From the NCBI GenBank assembly GCA_045837725.1, contig JBEWZL010000098.1, forward strand, positions 1-64,000: DNA of 64,000 nt. The letters run 5' to 3'. Source of the DNA: Vermamoeba vermiformis. Lineage: Eukaryota; Tubulinea; Echinamoebida. The position numbers and the translations under genes are program-made. Shown here piece by piece: positions 26,264 to 36,870 of the stretch. Each line of letters begins with the position of its first letter. Within the stretch, counting starts at the first letter, position 1. The notes beneath the pieces are model-generated. The model saw nothing but the letters and a program-made list of their open reading frames with translations, did not search any database and was not told the origin of the DNA.

Positions 26264-26838
26264 GGTGTATATGAATATGTACACCTAGTATACTATGGAC
26301 TTCTGAAACACGAGGAGACCCGCAAAATCAAGATGAAAGATACACTTGACGTTTGTGACACACTCGAAAATTGCCTGTGAAATTCGTAAAATCGAACGTT
26401 CTAGGCTCTTAAGCACAAAATTATCGTTAATAAAATACAAATATGTTGATAATTGAAGATACTCAACGCTATATCTTGCGCCGGATTACAAAGTACTGTT
26501 GTAATAATTATTAATATTATTAAAATCAAAGGATGTATTGCAATAAATACGCAAAGAATCGCAAAATAAGTGGATAACAGCAAATTAGTTTTGTGAAAAG
26601 ACATCATTCGCGATCCACTAGGAGGATCGACGACGCGGTCAGCCGGCCGGTTGTATGTACTGTACTAGTGCGGGTATCGTCAGTATATTTGTTGCAGTGT
26701 GCGCGTGTTATGGAAATTTGACAGCACTCGCGTGATGTTTGCCGCAGAAAAGATTTTTTCGGTCGTTTTGTCATTTCGTCTTTTCTTTCGGTGGATCTAA
26801 CCACATTTGTAATATATAGCAGTATATTATATTAATCT
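26264..26838. other. Divergent intergenic region (transporter / secreted glycosidase)
   Basis: About 575 bases between two divergent starts, so both promoters should be here. The sequence is AT-rich on the transporter side and GC-richer near 26600-26780. Small reading frames in it show no recognisable protein. Confidence 0.45.
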
Positions 26839-29639
26839 ATGGGAAAGAACGTTATATTCGCCTTTCTGGCGTTCGCTGTTTTGATCGTGTGCATCCAAGG
26901 TAACTTTGTGATCCTTAAATGCACTTGAATCAATCAATTATAATTAAATGCTTTTTATCATAGAAATTTATTTATTAGGATATTATACTGTGCTATAGAT
27001 AATATCAACGACGGATCTGAAAATATTTTGGATCTTTTTACCTTTCTCACATTTAGCAATATTATACATTAGTTAATATAATACTAATCTATTACTATTT
27101 TTTAGCACGCAGTTTTAATGCTAAACAAGCACCTCGATGCCGTTTCGCGAACGACTTCACTCAAGATCAATTATTGCACTCCAGTGACGCGCGACAAAAG
27201 TAAGATTATAATCATTTGCATAATATATCTTATTAAAGTCAAGAAATATAATTGTTATTCAAAAATATTGTGGCCTAACAGATCAAATTTTTGACAGATT
27301 TGTTGAAGCGATTATGTATTGGGAAGGACAGTTCCATCAACCGTATGTCGGTTACAATCCCGTATTCGGATTGACTTACGACGGTATCGCTATTAACTAC
27401 ACTACTGGTACGTCTTTTTAACTGATCGTTTCAATTTTCATTGTAATTTTCTTCCAAGCCAAAAAATCTTATTCCAAACAATATCTTAATACTATGAAAT
27501 ATAAATATGGTCCTAATATCTTATTTAAGGCGGTCCTATTCAATCTGGCTTGCACTTTTGGACTGCAGCTTCAAAAGAGTCCGTTCATTTGATGCTTTTA
27601 GCGCAAGTAATCAACGGCAACAAACTCGCCAACGTAAGGCTATATAATTATATATAATTAAGACGAATCAAAATTTTATCAAATCGGATCTGCGATCCGT
27701 GCTCTCGTGTACATTTTGAGGGTCTTATAATAACTCGTTTAATTATAGATTTTCATCAATCCTTCTGACCCCAGCAACGCGTTCAACAAAGCAGTTGAAT
27801 TGTTGACGACGAAGATGGCTGGACTCGAGTACTTCAATCGAAAGTACCCTGGATACGGAGGTAAATTTATTTACTAGCAATAATATATAAGGAGCTGCAT
27901 ATCATATGGCAATAAGTGCCATAGTATAATACACCATTTTATAATAGTTTAGAAGTAACTTGGGGTTTTGAGTTTTGTTTTTTGTTTCTGATCTGGATGT
28001 AGGTTATCTTCCATGGATCTACCTCAATGACACTGATATTATCCCCGCTAATGGCTGGTGGAACTCAGTTCCCGCCCTCGACAACGGAGAAATGATGTGG
28101 GGAATCTACGCCGTGTATCACGTGCTCGACAAAAGTGCCAACAACTACCGCACTCAAAACAACATGGAAATGTACGAGAAACTTTCTGATTTGGCTGCTC
28201 GTTACAAGAAGTGGTGGGATCTTATGGCTAAAGTAAGTACCTAGCTTTGTTAATATAATCCTAGTCCTTAGCATTTTTTCACGGTTGTCAACAATTGGTA
28301 CAAGATATAATTTGGACTCGTTGATGACACGTGTCAAAGTGTCATTTGGATACGAAGGCCGCCGCTACATTCATATAAAATAAGGGTGCTAATGTTGTTT
28401 CTAGACTGGTCAAATGATCTTCTACGCTGGTTACGGCTGGGTTCGTGACGTTGCCACAATTAAAGACATCACTGTCCAACCTTATCCTGGTAAGTCTTTC
28501 ACTCAATTTCACGGCATTATTCTCAGTTAAATATTGCGCTTGTCGATAGTTGCCTTCGAGCACGTGTTACGATTATGCTAACTTTCCTTTTTAGGTAACT
28601 ACGGTACTGCCGGTGGTTTCTTGGATGACCCCTATGAAGGCGAGTTGTTCGCATTCTTCCTCGACATGTACACTGAATGGGCTAAGCCGTCTGACCGTGA
28701 ATTCTTGTGGTTGGTCAAGCGGGCTAAATTGCAACGTGCCGAGTACCCTTCGAGCCAAGGACCCATCTCTGTTCAACGTGGCTGGTGGTTCTCTTCGCAC
28801 GAGCAATGGAAGTACCTCGAATTGCCTTACTTGAGCGTCCCTATTAACAAGAGGTAAGTTCTCAATACTGGCGATTAAAATATTAACTGATGCGTGGTCG
28901 TAGAGTGTTCATGAACGGCGAAAGAGCACGTGTCTGGAACTCCAACCAAAAGAACATTCCTGGTTTGTTCGCGTCAGTCACAAACGTCTCTAAGAACAAC
29001 AACGACAACACTGGTTACATATCCGCTATTGGTGTTCCTGAGATTGCTTGGCAACCCGTCGACTACCAACACGTGAGTACCAGTCAAATTACGCCTCATT
29101 TGCACGATATGATGACTAATAAGATATTCTATTCCAGATGGTTACTCCTTACGGTGCCTTCCCAGTCATTTTGGCTAATGAATCGATTGGTTTGGCTTGG
29201 TACCACAATATGCTGAAGGGTGCCAAGATGCAAGGTCAGTGCGATGACATTTGGACAGTGTCACGTCACATTTTTTGACACTTTATAGGTCCTCTTGGCT
29301 CTACTGAAGGTATTAACAATATTGGCACTGAAATTGCACCTGTCACTACTTGGGACACCAAGATCACAACTGTTGCAACCCTCGTAAGTTACACAGGACC
29401 TGTCTCCGCGCTGACATCAGTACACGTACTAACGATATGATGAATATAAGGTGGGCGGCATTGCTGACATTATTGAAGAACGTTTGAAGATTGACGGTAC
29501 TTACCAACGATTCTACGATGTTGTGAACCGAGAGTGGAGCCGCGTGTTCAAAGATCCGCTCAACGGCGAGAACTTACCTTTCGTGCCTCCTACTACTGCT
29601 GTTCCTCAAAAAATGGAGGATTTTACTGCTTGCAATTAA
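26839..29639 (+). CDS. Secreted putative (alpha/alpha)6-barrel glycoside hydrolase
   Basis: Twelve exons (26839-26899, 27106-27199, 27298-27407, 27530-27633, 27749-27860, 28003-28232, 28405-28489, 28595-28853, 28904-29072, 29138-29234, 29289-29383, 29451-29639) give 534 residues. A short signal peptide (MGKNVIFAFLAFAVLIVCIQ) is encoded by exon 1. The mature protein is rich in Trp, Tyr, Asp and Gly and has a VPALDNGEMMWGIYAV motif of the kind seen in glycoamylase-like barrels. Further blocks are PYEGELFAFFLDMY, GWWFSSHEQWKYLELPYL and VPEIAWQPVDYQHMV. N-glycosylation sequons such as NDT and NES are present. My best guess is a glucanase of the GH144/GH162 type used on bacterial or fungal polysaccharides. 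The family assignment is uncertain, but the secreted enzyme-like character is firm. Confidence 0.55.
28325..28336. repeat. Palindrome TGACACGTGTCA in an intron
   Basis: Fourth copy of the 12-bp palindrome, in an intron of the secreted glycosidase gene, immediately followed by AAGTGTCAT. It lies far from the LRR kinases that carry the other copies. Confidence 0.7.
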
Positions 29640-29749
29640 CGAGTGCAACTTTTGCCAAAATTGGAACGTAGAAAAAAGTAGGAAATTCGAATAAAGTTGA
29701 CAAATTTTTCCTTATTGCCGGTACATAATTTCACCAAGAAAGGAGCAGC

Positions 29750-30560
29750 ATGGGAAATTCGTAAGTTTGATAAATACAATAATTATCTAATAGTATTATT
29801 TAGCCAGGCTCGAAATTTTGATTTGCAAAGAGAAGGATTTTTCAGCGCCTTACCTGAAGATATTTTGATCTTACTGATAGACACCTTATCTACACATGAT
29901 TTTGTGCAACTAATTATTACATGTAAATACTATTACCACGATTTGCTTGGCGGCGTAAGTCAAATCTGTAATTGATGAATTTGAAATTTAATTTAACGGC
30001 CTTATTAGAATAACGCACTTTGGGCTAGAGTTTGCCGGTCATTAGGAGGAGCGGACACAATATTAAACGAGCTTAAACAAGTTCGTGAAGGACCTAATCC
30101 GCAATTGCATGATCTCGATCTGACAGACAAGCGTGTACTGGCCTCGATCGACTTTAAGAAAGAACTTGTTGCATATTGCGTACTATTAGTCAATAATCAA
30201 CGCCTGAAAAGAAAGCTCGATGGATTTTTCAGCGAACTCGAAAGTCCCAAAGTCGTTATCAAAGTTCATCCTTATCGATGGACTTTTTTCTCTCAATATT
30301 GGACAAGAGCTGATTTAAAAAACAACAAATATCCGAGAGATTACTATTACGAAGTGGATTTGACTTACGATCCACTCTCGGTTGAAGAAATTTTTGAGGA
30401 GCCACGAGAACTCCCTCATGAAATAGGGGGTCGATTAATTGTTTACAAGAAGTCTCGGCGAAAGGCACTTAAATATGGAGCATTGCTTCTGAAAATTCAA
30501 TTAGATGCAGACGCAAAGGAAATTCAGCGAGTGCTGGATGGTATGTCAACGCAAGAGTAA
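29750..30560 (+). CDS. F-box-like protein
   Basis: Three exons (29750-29760, 29804-29954, 30009-30560) give 237 residues; the first exon codes only for MGN and part of Ser. Residues about 12-65 form an F-box-like motif (LPEDILILLIDTLSTHDFVQ and, further on, ALWARVCRSLGG), which normally binds SKP1 in SCF ubiquitin ligases. The C-terminal part is a charged region of no recognised fold and would be the substrate-binding side. The MGN start could allow N-myristoylation, but the residue at position 6 is not ideal. The stop codon coincides with the target-site duplication of the LTR element that follows, so the coding region is intact but the 3' flank is displaced. Confidence 0.65.
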
Positions 30561-30675
30561 GAATTGTAGAATATCCGTCGGAATAATAACTTCCCCACCC
30601 CGGACCTCCACCCCGGACCTCCACCCCGGTCTTAAAAATTCATCATTTATTTATATATATTATAGTGATTCTATA

Positions 30676-31872
30676 TCAAACAACTGGCAACAAGGCCTTG
30701 GATAGTGCCTTTGTCCACTCTCCTAGAGTAAAATGGTTAACTCCCTCTTGGGAGTTGTACAGGACCATCGCATTGATAACAGCAATGTGTAGCAGAGCAT
30801 CAAACAGAACACCTTTGATGGTGTGGGCTCGATGAGGCATATCAAAAGTATAGAACCTCCGGTCAAATAAGTCTATGTAGTTGAAATGTGCCTTATAAGC
30901 ATCAGATAGAGGGCATCGAGTGAGTGTCTGGTTCATCAGGTTCACTTTTCTGTAAGCGGTGCTGGTACATGAGTGTACTGATGTGTCGTGAAACACGCTG
31001 GCAAGCACTCCAGTGGTATCATTGTAGAACTGTCGCCATGTATTTGGAAGCAGACCTGTCTTGGCCCACTCCCAAAAGTTCTTGTCTCGATTTGAATGAG
31101 CACCTAATGTATAAAAATGGCCTGTTGAGTTGATGTACTCTTTGACTCCAGCACTGTCGAACCAAGAATCCATCACAAAATTAATCTTGTGAGGGACATT
31201 AATGGGAGAAACCAACTTCTCTACTATCTGTTGGGTTGTCCAGTCTACAAAGTCTTCAGTCTTTGGAACTACACGCACAACAAAGGGAGTGTTGCATGGA
31301 AGTTTGACACCAGCACCCCAAAGAATGACACCTTTTGAGTGGGGCTTTCGAGGGACAACTGAAACTGCAGGGCTATCAAGGCTTGATTCAGCAATTATCT
31401 CATCAATAGAGACATGGGACCCTATGTTCACAGCAGCAGTGAAAGAGTCACTCAATAGCTGGGCAAGGTTGTATGGGTCGATGGAACCCCGTGCTGTGTG
31501 AAGGCCTTCATAGACATCGTGGTTCCGGAGGACTTGAAGTGCATTGAAATTGGCTCTTATTGAAGGTGCAGGTGCTGCTATGAGGTTGAGATGGAATCCT
31601 ATGTAGAACCAACCAGTATTGTGTATTGCAGCAGGCTGAAGCACTTGAAAGTTATGTTGAATGTTTGCACGTGCTGCACTGATCCACGCGTCATGAATGG
31701 CATCGGTCCAAAGAATGCGAAAGCACTGAAGTGGTGATAGTGGGTTGACAGTGTTTAGAGTGACCTTAGATATCACTTCCATCTCTCGGAATCGAATAGG
31801 GCACTTATCGAGCTGTGTCCAACCCTCAGCTTTGAGCTGATCCGCAATAGTCGCTCTAATAGGAAATTTCAT
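30676..31872 (-). CDS. DDE transposase, piggyBac-like (DDE_Tnp_1_7 type)
   Basis: Uninterrupted gene of 398 residues starting at an ATG, inside the inverted repeats of the DNA transposon. Candidate catalytic aspartates lie in the order expected for piggyBac transposases: in VSIDEIIAES (about 185), in FVMDSWFDSAG (about 253), and in FNYIDLFDRRFYTF (about 345, comparable with the MGGVD-type block). It is shorter than classic piggyBac transposases of about 550-600 residues and has no cysteine-rich C-terminal domain. This suggests a compact lineage or a related DDE family. Gene and ends appear to be an autonomous unit by content. Family assignment rests on motif order only. Confidence 0.6.
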   Translation of the reverse strand: MKFPIRATIADQLKAEGWTQLDKCPIRFREMEVISKVTLNTVNPLSPLQCFRILWTDAIHDAWISAARANIQHNFQVLQPAAIHNTGWFYIGFHLNLIAAPAPSIRANFNALQVLRNHDVYEGLHTARGSIDPYNLAQLLSDSFTAAVNIGSHVSIDEIIAESSLDSPAVSVVPRKPHSKGVILWGAGVKLPCNTPFVVRVVPKTEDFVDWTTQQIVEKLVSPINVPHKINFVMDSWFDSAGVKEYINSTGHFYTLGAHSNRDKNFWEWAKTGLLPNTWRQFYNDTTGVLASVFHDTSVHSCTSTAYRKVNLMNQTLTRCPLSDAYKAHFNYIDLFDRRFYTFDMPHRAHTIKGVLFDALLHIAVINAMVLYNSQEGVNHFTLGEWTKALSKALLPVV

Positions 31873-31917
31873 AAGTAGCCGTTACAACTGAATCAAGAAC
31901 GGAGCAGGCCTAATATA

Positions 31918-32223
31918 ATGTTACTTACACTGTCTTTAATCGTTTCTGCTTTTTGGATAATTTGCGCGTGCGTTTTCGCTTTCGTGGGTTTGATTTTTTC
32001 TCCGGAGCCTAAATCCAGCAACCAAAAAATTAAATTCTGCTTTCTAATTCAAAGACGAACAAAAAAGTACCAGTCTTCCGGTCAAATATCTCTATTACTT
32101 ACATTTGTATTGTTTTCCATTGCTGGTGTGGTGTTAATGGCTCGTGGGTTGTTAAAAATAAACGGAAAACCGAAATTTTTGGATCGGGTAAATTTTTTTG
32201 AATTTTGGCGCGTAAATTATTAA
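31918..32223 (+). other. Doubtful 101-codon reading frame inside the DNA transposon
   Basis: Between the transposase start and the right inverted repeat lies a plus-strand frame with an ATG and two strongly hydrophobic segments (near residues 1-30 and 57-78). It could be a small membrane protein of the transposon or a chance frame in AT-rich DNA. No homologue is recognised. Confidence 0.2.
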
Positions 32224-32539
32224 ATCGTTATCAATACCAACTCTTTAATTATCAATATAATATAATCCATTAATATTAATATAATTAAAATTAATCAGCC
32301 CTTTACCTAAATTAATACGCTTTTAATCGTTAATTAATTAGTCCGGGGCGGAGGTCCGGGGTGGAGGTCTGGGGTGGGGAAGATAACGGTAAGTTGTGTT
32401 TATTGATATAAGAGTAAAGCGTACAATAAATAACGATACAAAGTGTTTTTATCTCGCGAGATTATCGCGAGATTTCAGGCGATATGTCGCCTAGCGCGAA
32501 CTCTTTTCGCGCGTGGTGTTACATTCCTCCCCCCATCTT

Positions 32540-35500
32540 TTAAAGACGCGACGCTCCGTTGTCGCGAATGACTTCAGAAATAAATTTCTTCAATTCTTCG
32601 GCATTGTCCGTTGCTTTGATTTGCTTGTCGTACTGTTGTTCTAATCTGCTGGAGGAAATGAAAGGCGATCCTTTGCCGAGCAATTGAAGAACCAATTTCT
32701 TGTTGGAGGAAAAATTCGGTTCTGACAAGCTGTCTTTGATTCTTGTTAAATCTTTGAGAAGAGTTGGCTCTCGTGTTTTCTTCTTGCGCACAATCTCGCT
32801 GGTAGGCGGCTCAGCTGATTGCAATATCTCTTTGTTATCCACATGAGACTCGTGGTTCTGTTGAGAGTCGGTAGAAGAGCTCTCTCCGTTGTTGTTAATT
32901 CTAGTTGGTGTGTGTCGTAGTTGACTGACGTTGACTCGTCTAACATCGCGTTTGTTTTCTAAATGTTGAATGTCACAGACTAAACCTTTCACATGTGTGA
33001 CTTTGAAAGGCCCTTCGTTCTTGTACGAAAGTTTTGATCCAACTATCAAATCCAAATAAACTTTGTCTCCAACCTTAATGCTTTCTTTGATCCTTATGCG
33101 ATCGTATTGCTTCTTTTGACGTTGTTTTGCTAATAGATTGTTGTCGCGTACATCGCTGTAGGTTATGTTCAACTTACGCAACAAGTCGCGTGCATACTCG
33201 TCAATGTCTGGTTGTGACTCATCCACTCTTTCGAATTGATCTAAGTTACTGGGCATTCGTGCTTGTCGCCCATATAACAAGAAGAACGGAGAGTACTTAG
33301 TAGAGTGATGCACTGCAATGCGATAAGCAAATAGGACATAATTGATATAGTCGTCCCAGTCATCTTCAAACTCGTTGACATAATGAGTCAGCATGGTAGC
33401 AAGCGTGTGGTTGAACTTTTCTGTTAAGCCATCCGTCTGTGGATGGTAGGCTGTTGTGCGCACCTTCTTTGAATTCAACACACGGTAGATGTCTTGAGCC
33501 AGTGCTGACGAGAAGTTGCTTCCTTGATCAGTGAGGATACGACGAGGAGCACCATGTCGGCATATAACTTCTTCAACTAATTTCTTTGCAATCTCCATTG
33601 TTGATTGATCTGGAAGTGCGAACGCTTCAACCCACTTAGTGAAGTAGTCGACAATGACGATAATGTAGCGATTGCCATTGCGTGTAGGGTTGAAGGGGCC
33701 TAATATGTCCATTCCTATTGTTTCGAATGGTGCGGAAGAGTGTATGGGTTGTAGTAGCCCAGTTAACTTTGTTCGCTTACGACGGATGCACTGCTCGCAG
33801 GTCGAGACCCAAGTAGCGATGTCTTGAAGCATATGATCCCAGAAATAGCGTTCACGGATTCGTTCATATGTCTTGAAGAAACCAAGGTGTCCAGCAATGC
33901 TTGAGTCGTGATGCTCTTCAATAACTTTGGCGTATAAAGTCAACGGAACGACAAGTTGAGATCTTGGTTCGCTGTTACGACGGCCTTGAGGATACCAGAT
34001 TCTAAATAGCAGTCCATCGATCACTGACAGTTCGCGACATGCCTTGATAATGTCTTGTCGCAGAAGTTCATCAGGTGGAAGAGTCTTCTTTGTCAAGTAT
34101 TCAATGTAGCTACGCAGCATTGGATCTCGCATTTGCTCATCACGGAAGTCACTGATTGTGCTGACCATATTGACAACTTCTCCAGTAAGTCGTGAGAGGG
34201 CATCGCTGTTGGCGTGCTGTTTACCAGGACGATAAGAGACGTCGTAATCAAACTCTTGTAGCTGTAAACTCCAACGAGCCAAGCGCTGTGAATTGTCTCC
34301 GACTGTCTTCAACCATCGAAGGCTGTGATGGTCCACCACTACTTCAAATCGACGACCAATTAGGTAGTAGCGGAAGTTCTTGACGGCGTCAACTATTGCC
34401 AGGCATTCTCGTTCCGTAGTAGAATAGTTTCGTTCAGCAGCGTTTAGGGTTCGAGAGAAGTAACAGATTACCACCTCTTTGCCATCTTGAACTTGAGAGA
34501 GCACCGCACCAATGCCGTGATTTGATGCATCTGTGAACAGTACGAAGGGCAGATTGAAGTCAGGGAACGCCAGTATAGGTGCTTCTGTTAGTCTCCTCTT
34601 CAACTCGTCAACTGCTTGTTGCTGTGGAGTGTCCCATTGCCACTCTCCTTCTTTACGCAGTAGCTTATTTAAGGGTTCGGCAATTGTGGCGTAATTCTTA
34701 ATGAACTTTCTGTAATACCCAGTGAGGCCAGTGAATATTCTCACTTCATGAGCATTGCGTGGCGCTGGCATGTCCTTGATCTTGTTCACCTTCTCTGGGT
34801 CTGTTGCAACTCCTGCTGAAGACACGACATGTCCAAGGAATTGAATCTCCTCGCAGAACAATTTACATTTTGATGGCTTGAGAGTGATGTTGGCAGCTCG
34901 AAGGGCGTCAAGTACTAGGGTCAAATTGTCGAGATGCTCGTCGAAACTGCGACCAAATACGATGATATCATCCATATAGACCAGGCAATTCTTCCATAGG
35001 AGGCCTGAAAGGACGACATCCATCAAACGTTGAAATGTAGCAGGTGCATTACACAGCCCAATGGGCATCCTATTGAACTCGAATAGCCCAAAGGGACTAG
35101 TGAACGCAGTCTTTGCACGGTCCTCTGGTCGGATAGATATTTGCCAGAAGCCACTGTCAGCATCGAATGTAGAGAAGAAGATATTGCCAGAGAGTTTGGC
35201 CAAGATGTCATCGATACGGGGCAGTGGGTAGACGTCCTTCTGAGTGATCGCATTGAGTTTGCGATAATCCACACAGAACCGTAGCGTGCCATCTTTCTTC
35301 TTCACCAAGACAATAGGAGCTGACATGGGCGACTTCGAGGGACTAATGATTCCTAGATTCAGCATACGGTCTATCTCGCCTTGCACCACCTTCAAATGAG
35401 CCTCTGGTATTCGATATCCGTGTGCTTTCGGTGTAGTGTCGGTTGTGAGATCGATCCGGTGTTCAGCTGCATTGGTGTTGCCTAACACTTGACTGAATCT

Positions 35501-36505
35501 GTCTCGATTGCGCCACACTAATAGCTTGATTTCATGCAATTGGGCTGCACTCAGCTTAGTGTTCGTGAATTTGAAGCGCGCATCAACCCATTCCTCATCC
35601 ATAGGACTGTCATCTACGGAGTTGACTTCGTCAGAGGTCTGGATGAGTTCATAAGTCTCTAAGTGAGCGATGCGCCGTAATGGAGGGATGATGACCTCTC
35701 GCTCACTAGCATTGATGATACGGATTGGAACATTCCCGTTCTTGATGCTAACTACAGCTAGAGCCAATTGTACTCCATACTGGTGGTAAAAGTTGGTTGC
35801 TGGCACAACTAGAGCAGAGCGATAGTGCACAGGTGTTGGTAGCAAGAACAGTGTCTCTGATCGCGCAGGTATACTAAGGTGGCCATGTGTGATAACTGGC
35901 ACTCGAGCAGTATCCTCGGAGGGGTCGACCGGTAAGTCACTGATTGAATAGCCAGTAACAGAGTTGATAAATTCACGTTGCTCTGCGCGCAGCTCTCTGC
36001 GCCTCTGTCGCGTTGACTTGGGCTTTGTGCGCTTACGCTTCAAGGGTAGCTGTGGGTAGTCAGGGGTTGACTCGTGGAACCACACATTCTCAGAGCCAAA
36101 GTCCATGCACGGCTTTGTCAACCTGATGAAGTCCATGCCCAACACTACGAGGTGATTGATCTCTGGAGACAGGGCAAACTTCACGTCATAGCTGAGGCCA
36201 TTTGCAAACCTGATAGGTAGAATAGCAGTACCTTCAATCTTGAGTTTGCTGTCGTTGATGGCAGAAGCCTGACGTGGCTGTAGGTTGACTCGAATGTCCT
36301 GCTTCTGGTCAAGTAGGCGTTTGACAAGTCGTGATGAGATTAGATTGCACGAGGCTCCAGTGTCCAACAAAGCTTGGATCTGTCTGTTGAACAGCTGAAT
36401 AGGCGCATAGAGCACTGTCTTAGTGTCTAATTTGATGGGTTCAACCACCCCAGATGGCCTGGTTTCTGTGGGTGGGTCAGTCCTCGAGATTGACGCTGGC
36501 ACCAC
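32540..36505 (-). CDS. Pol polyprotein of the Ty3/gypsy-type element
   Basis: Long minus-strand frame of about 1320 codons. In order it has an aspartic protease (LLDTGAS), a reverse transcriptase with the YMDD box and FDADSGFWQI block, and an RNase H with DASNHGIGAVLSQ. An integrase follows, with an HHCC zinc site (H..H..CEQC) and a DDE core that includes MDILGPF and the TDQGSNFSSAL block. The domain order with integrase last assigns it to Ty3/gypsy (Metaviridae). No chromodomain is evident at the C-terminus. It is a fossil component of the element above. Confidence 0.93.
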   Translation of the reverse strand: MVPASISRTDPPTETRPSGVVEPIKLDTKTVLYAPIQLFNRQIQALLDTGASCNLISSRLVKRLLDQKQDIRVNLQPRQASAINDSKLKIEGTAILPIRFANGLSYDVKFALSPEINHLVVLGMDFIRLTKPCMDFGSENVWFHESTPDYPQLPLKRKRTKPKSTRQRRRELRAEQREFINSVTGYSISDLPVDPSEDTARVPVITHGHLSIPARSETLFLLPTPVHYRSALVVPATNFYHQYGVQLALAVVSIKNGNVPIRIINASEREVIIPPLRRIAHLETYELIQTSDEVNSVDDSPMDEEWVDARFKFTNTKLSAAQLHEIKLLVWRNRDRFSQVLGNTNAAEHRIDLTTDTTPKAHGYRIPEAHLKVVQGEIDRMLNLGIISPSKSPMSAPIVLVKKKDGTLRFCVDYRKLNAITQKDVYPLPRIDDILAKLSGNIFFSTFDADSGFWQISIRPEDRAKTAFTSPFGLFEFNRMPIGLCNAPATFQRLMDVVLSGLLWKNCLVYMDDIIVFGRSFDEHLDNLTLVLDALRAANITLKPSKCKLFCEEIQFLGHVVSSAGVATDPEKVNKIKDMPAPRNAHEVRIFTGLTGYYRKFIKNYATIAEPLNKLLRKEGEWQWDTPQQQAVDELKRRLTEAPILAFPDFNLPFVLFTDASNHGIGAVLSQVQDGKEVVICYFSRTLNAAERNYSTTERECLAIVDAVKNFRYYLIGRRFEVVVDHHSLRWLKTVGDNSQRLARWSLQLQEFDYDVSYRPGKQHANSDALSRLTGEVVNMVSTISDFRDEQMRDPMLRSYIEYLTKKTLPPDELLRQDIIKACRELSVIDGLLFRIWYPQGRRNSEPRSQLVVPLTLYAKVIEEHHDSSIAGHLGFFKTYERIRERYFWDHMLQDIATWVSTCEQCIRRKRTKLTGLLQPIHSSAPFETIGMDILGPFNPTRNGNRYIIVIVDYFTKWVEAFALPDQSTMEIAKKLVEEVICRHGAPRRILTDQGSNFSSALAQDIYRVLNSKKVRTTAYHPQTDGLTEKFNHTLATMLTHYVNEFEDDWDDYINYVLFAYRIAVHHSTKYSPFFLLYGRQARMPSNLDQFERVDESQPDIDEYARDLLRKLNITYSDVRDNNLLAKQRQKKQYDRIRIKESIKVGDKVYLDLIVGSKLSYKNEGPFKVTHVKGLVCDIQHLENKRDVRRVNVSQLRHTPTRINNNGESSSTDSQQNHESHVDNKEILQSAEPPTSEIVRKKKTREPTLLKDLTRIKDSLSEPNFSSNKKLVLQLLGKGSPFISSSRLEQQYDKQIKATDNAEELKKFISEVIRDNGASRL

Positions 36506-36870
36506 TGACGAGATGTCAGCGACATTATTGACTAGGTCCTGCCCTGGTAGGGAAGTCGGAGGTGGAGAGCAGGAGCCACTCCGACTTAGGCGTTTTCCTG
36601 ATCAATGTCCTCCTCAGCCAGTTCCTCTGAGGGTGGTTCTTCAAGGGCTGCGCTCACTCGTGGATTGTTATTCATAGAGCGTTGGAAGCTTGAGCCATTC
36701 GCGGCAGCAAGGGACTGGGTCTAGGTTGCCCAGAGGTTGAGGTCTGATTTGTTCTGTCCTTGGAACCGGTAGAATGGCAGGGAGAGATGGATGGACCGTG
36801 TCAGCAATTCATCTCAGTGTTGGCGAAGAGCGGAACAGGAATGTGGCGAGCTGTAACAGGCGTGTTGCCT

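Larger units (their letters stand above)
30590..32382 (-). mobile_element. 1.8-kb DNA transposon, piggyBac-like, with CTTCCCCACCCC inverted ends
   Basis: The ends are inverted repeats of about 40 bp that begin CTTCCCCACCCC. They contain short direct repeats of the word CCGGACCTCCACC. The element is flanked by ATAA on both sides (30586-30589 and 32383-32386), which occurs once in the intact right LTR, so it made a 4-bp target duplication. A 4-bp duplication is the length used by piggyBac elements, though their classic target is TTAA. It carries one full-length transposase gene on the minus strand. Ends, duplication and gene all look intact, so the insertion is recent and younger than the LTR element. 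Confidence 0.85.
30565..32523 (-). repeat. Left LTR (3' LTR of the element), split by a DNA transposon
   Basis: The LTR comprises 30565-30589 and 32383-32523. Removing the inserted 1793-bp DNA transposon and one copy of its 4-bp target duplication leaves 162 bp, identical to the right LTR. Confidence 0.92.

Noticed and set aside
26401-26804. Two minus-strand frames between the transporter and the glycosidase
   Set aside because: Composition is AT-driven and no signal peptide, motif or splice context supports a gene.
30593-30635. C-rich direct repeats (CCGGACCTCCACC) as a possible CRISPR-like or satellite array
   Set aside because: They are part of the terminal inverted repeat of the DNA transposon, with the mirror copy at its other end.
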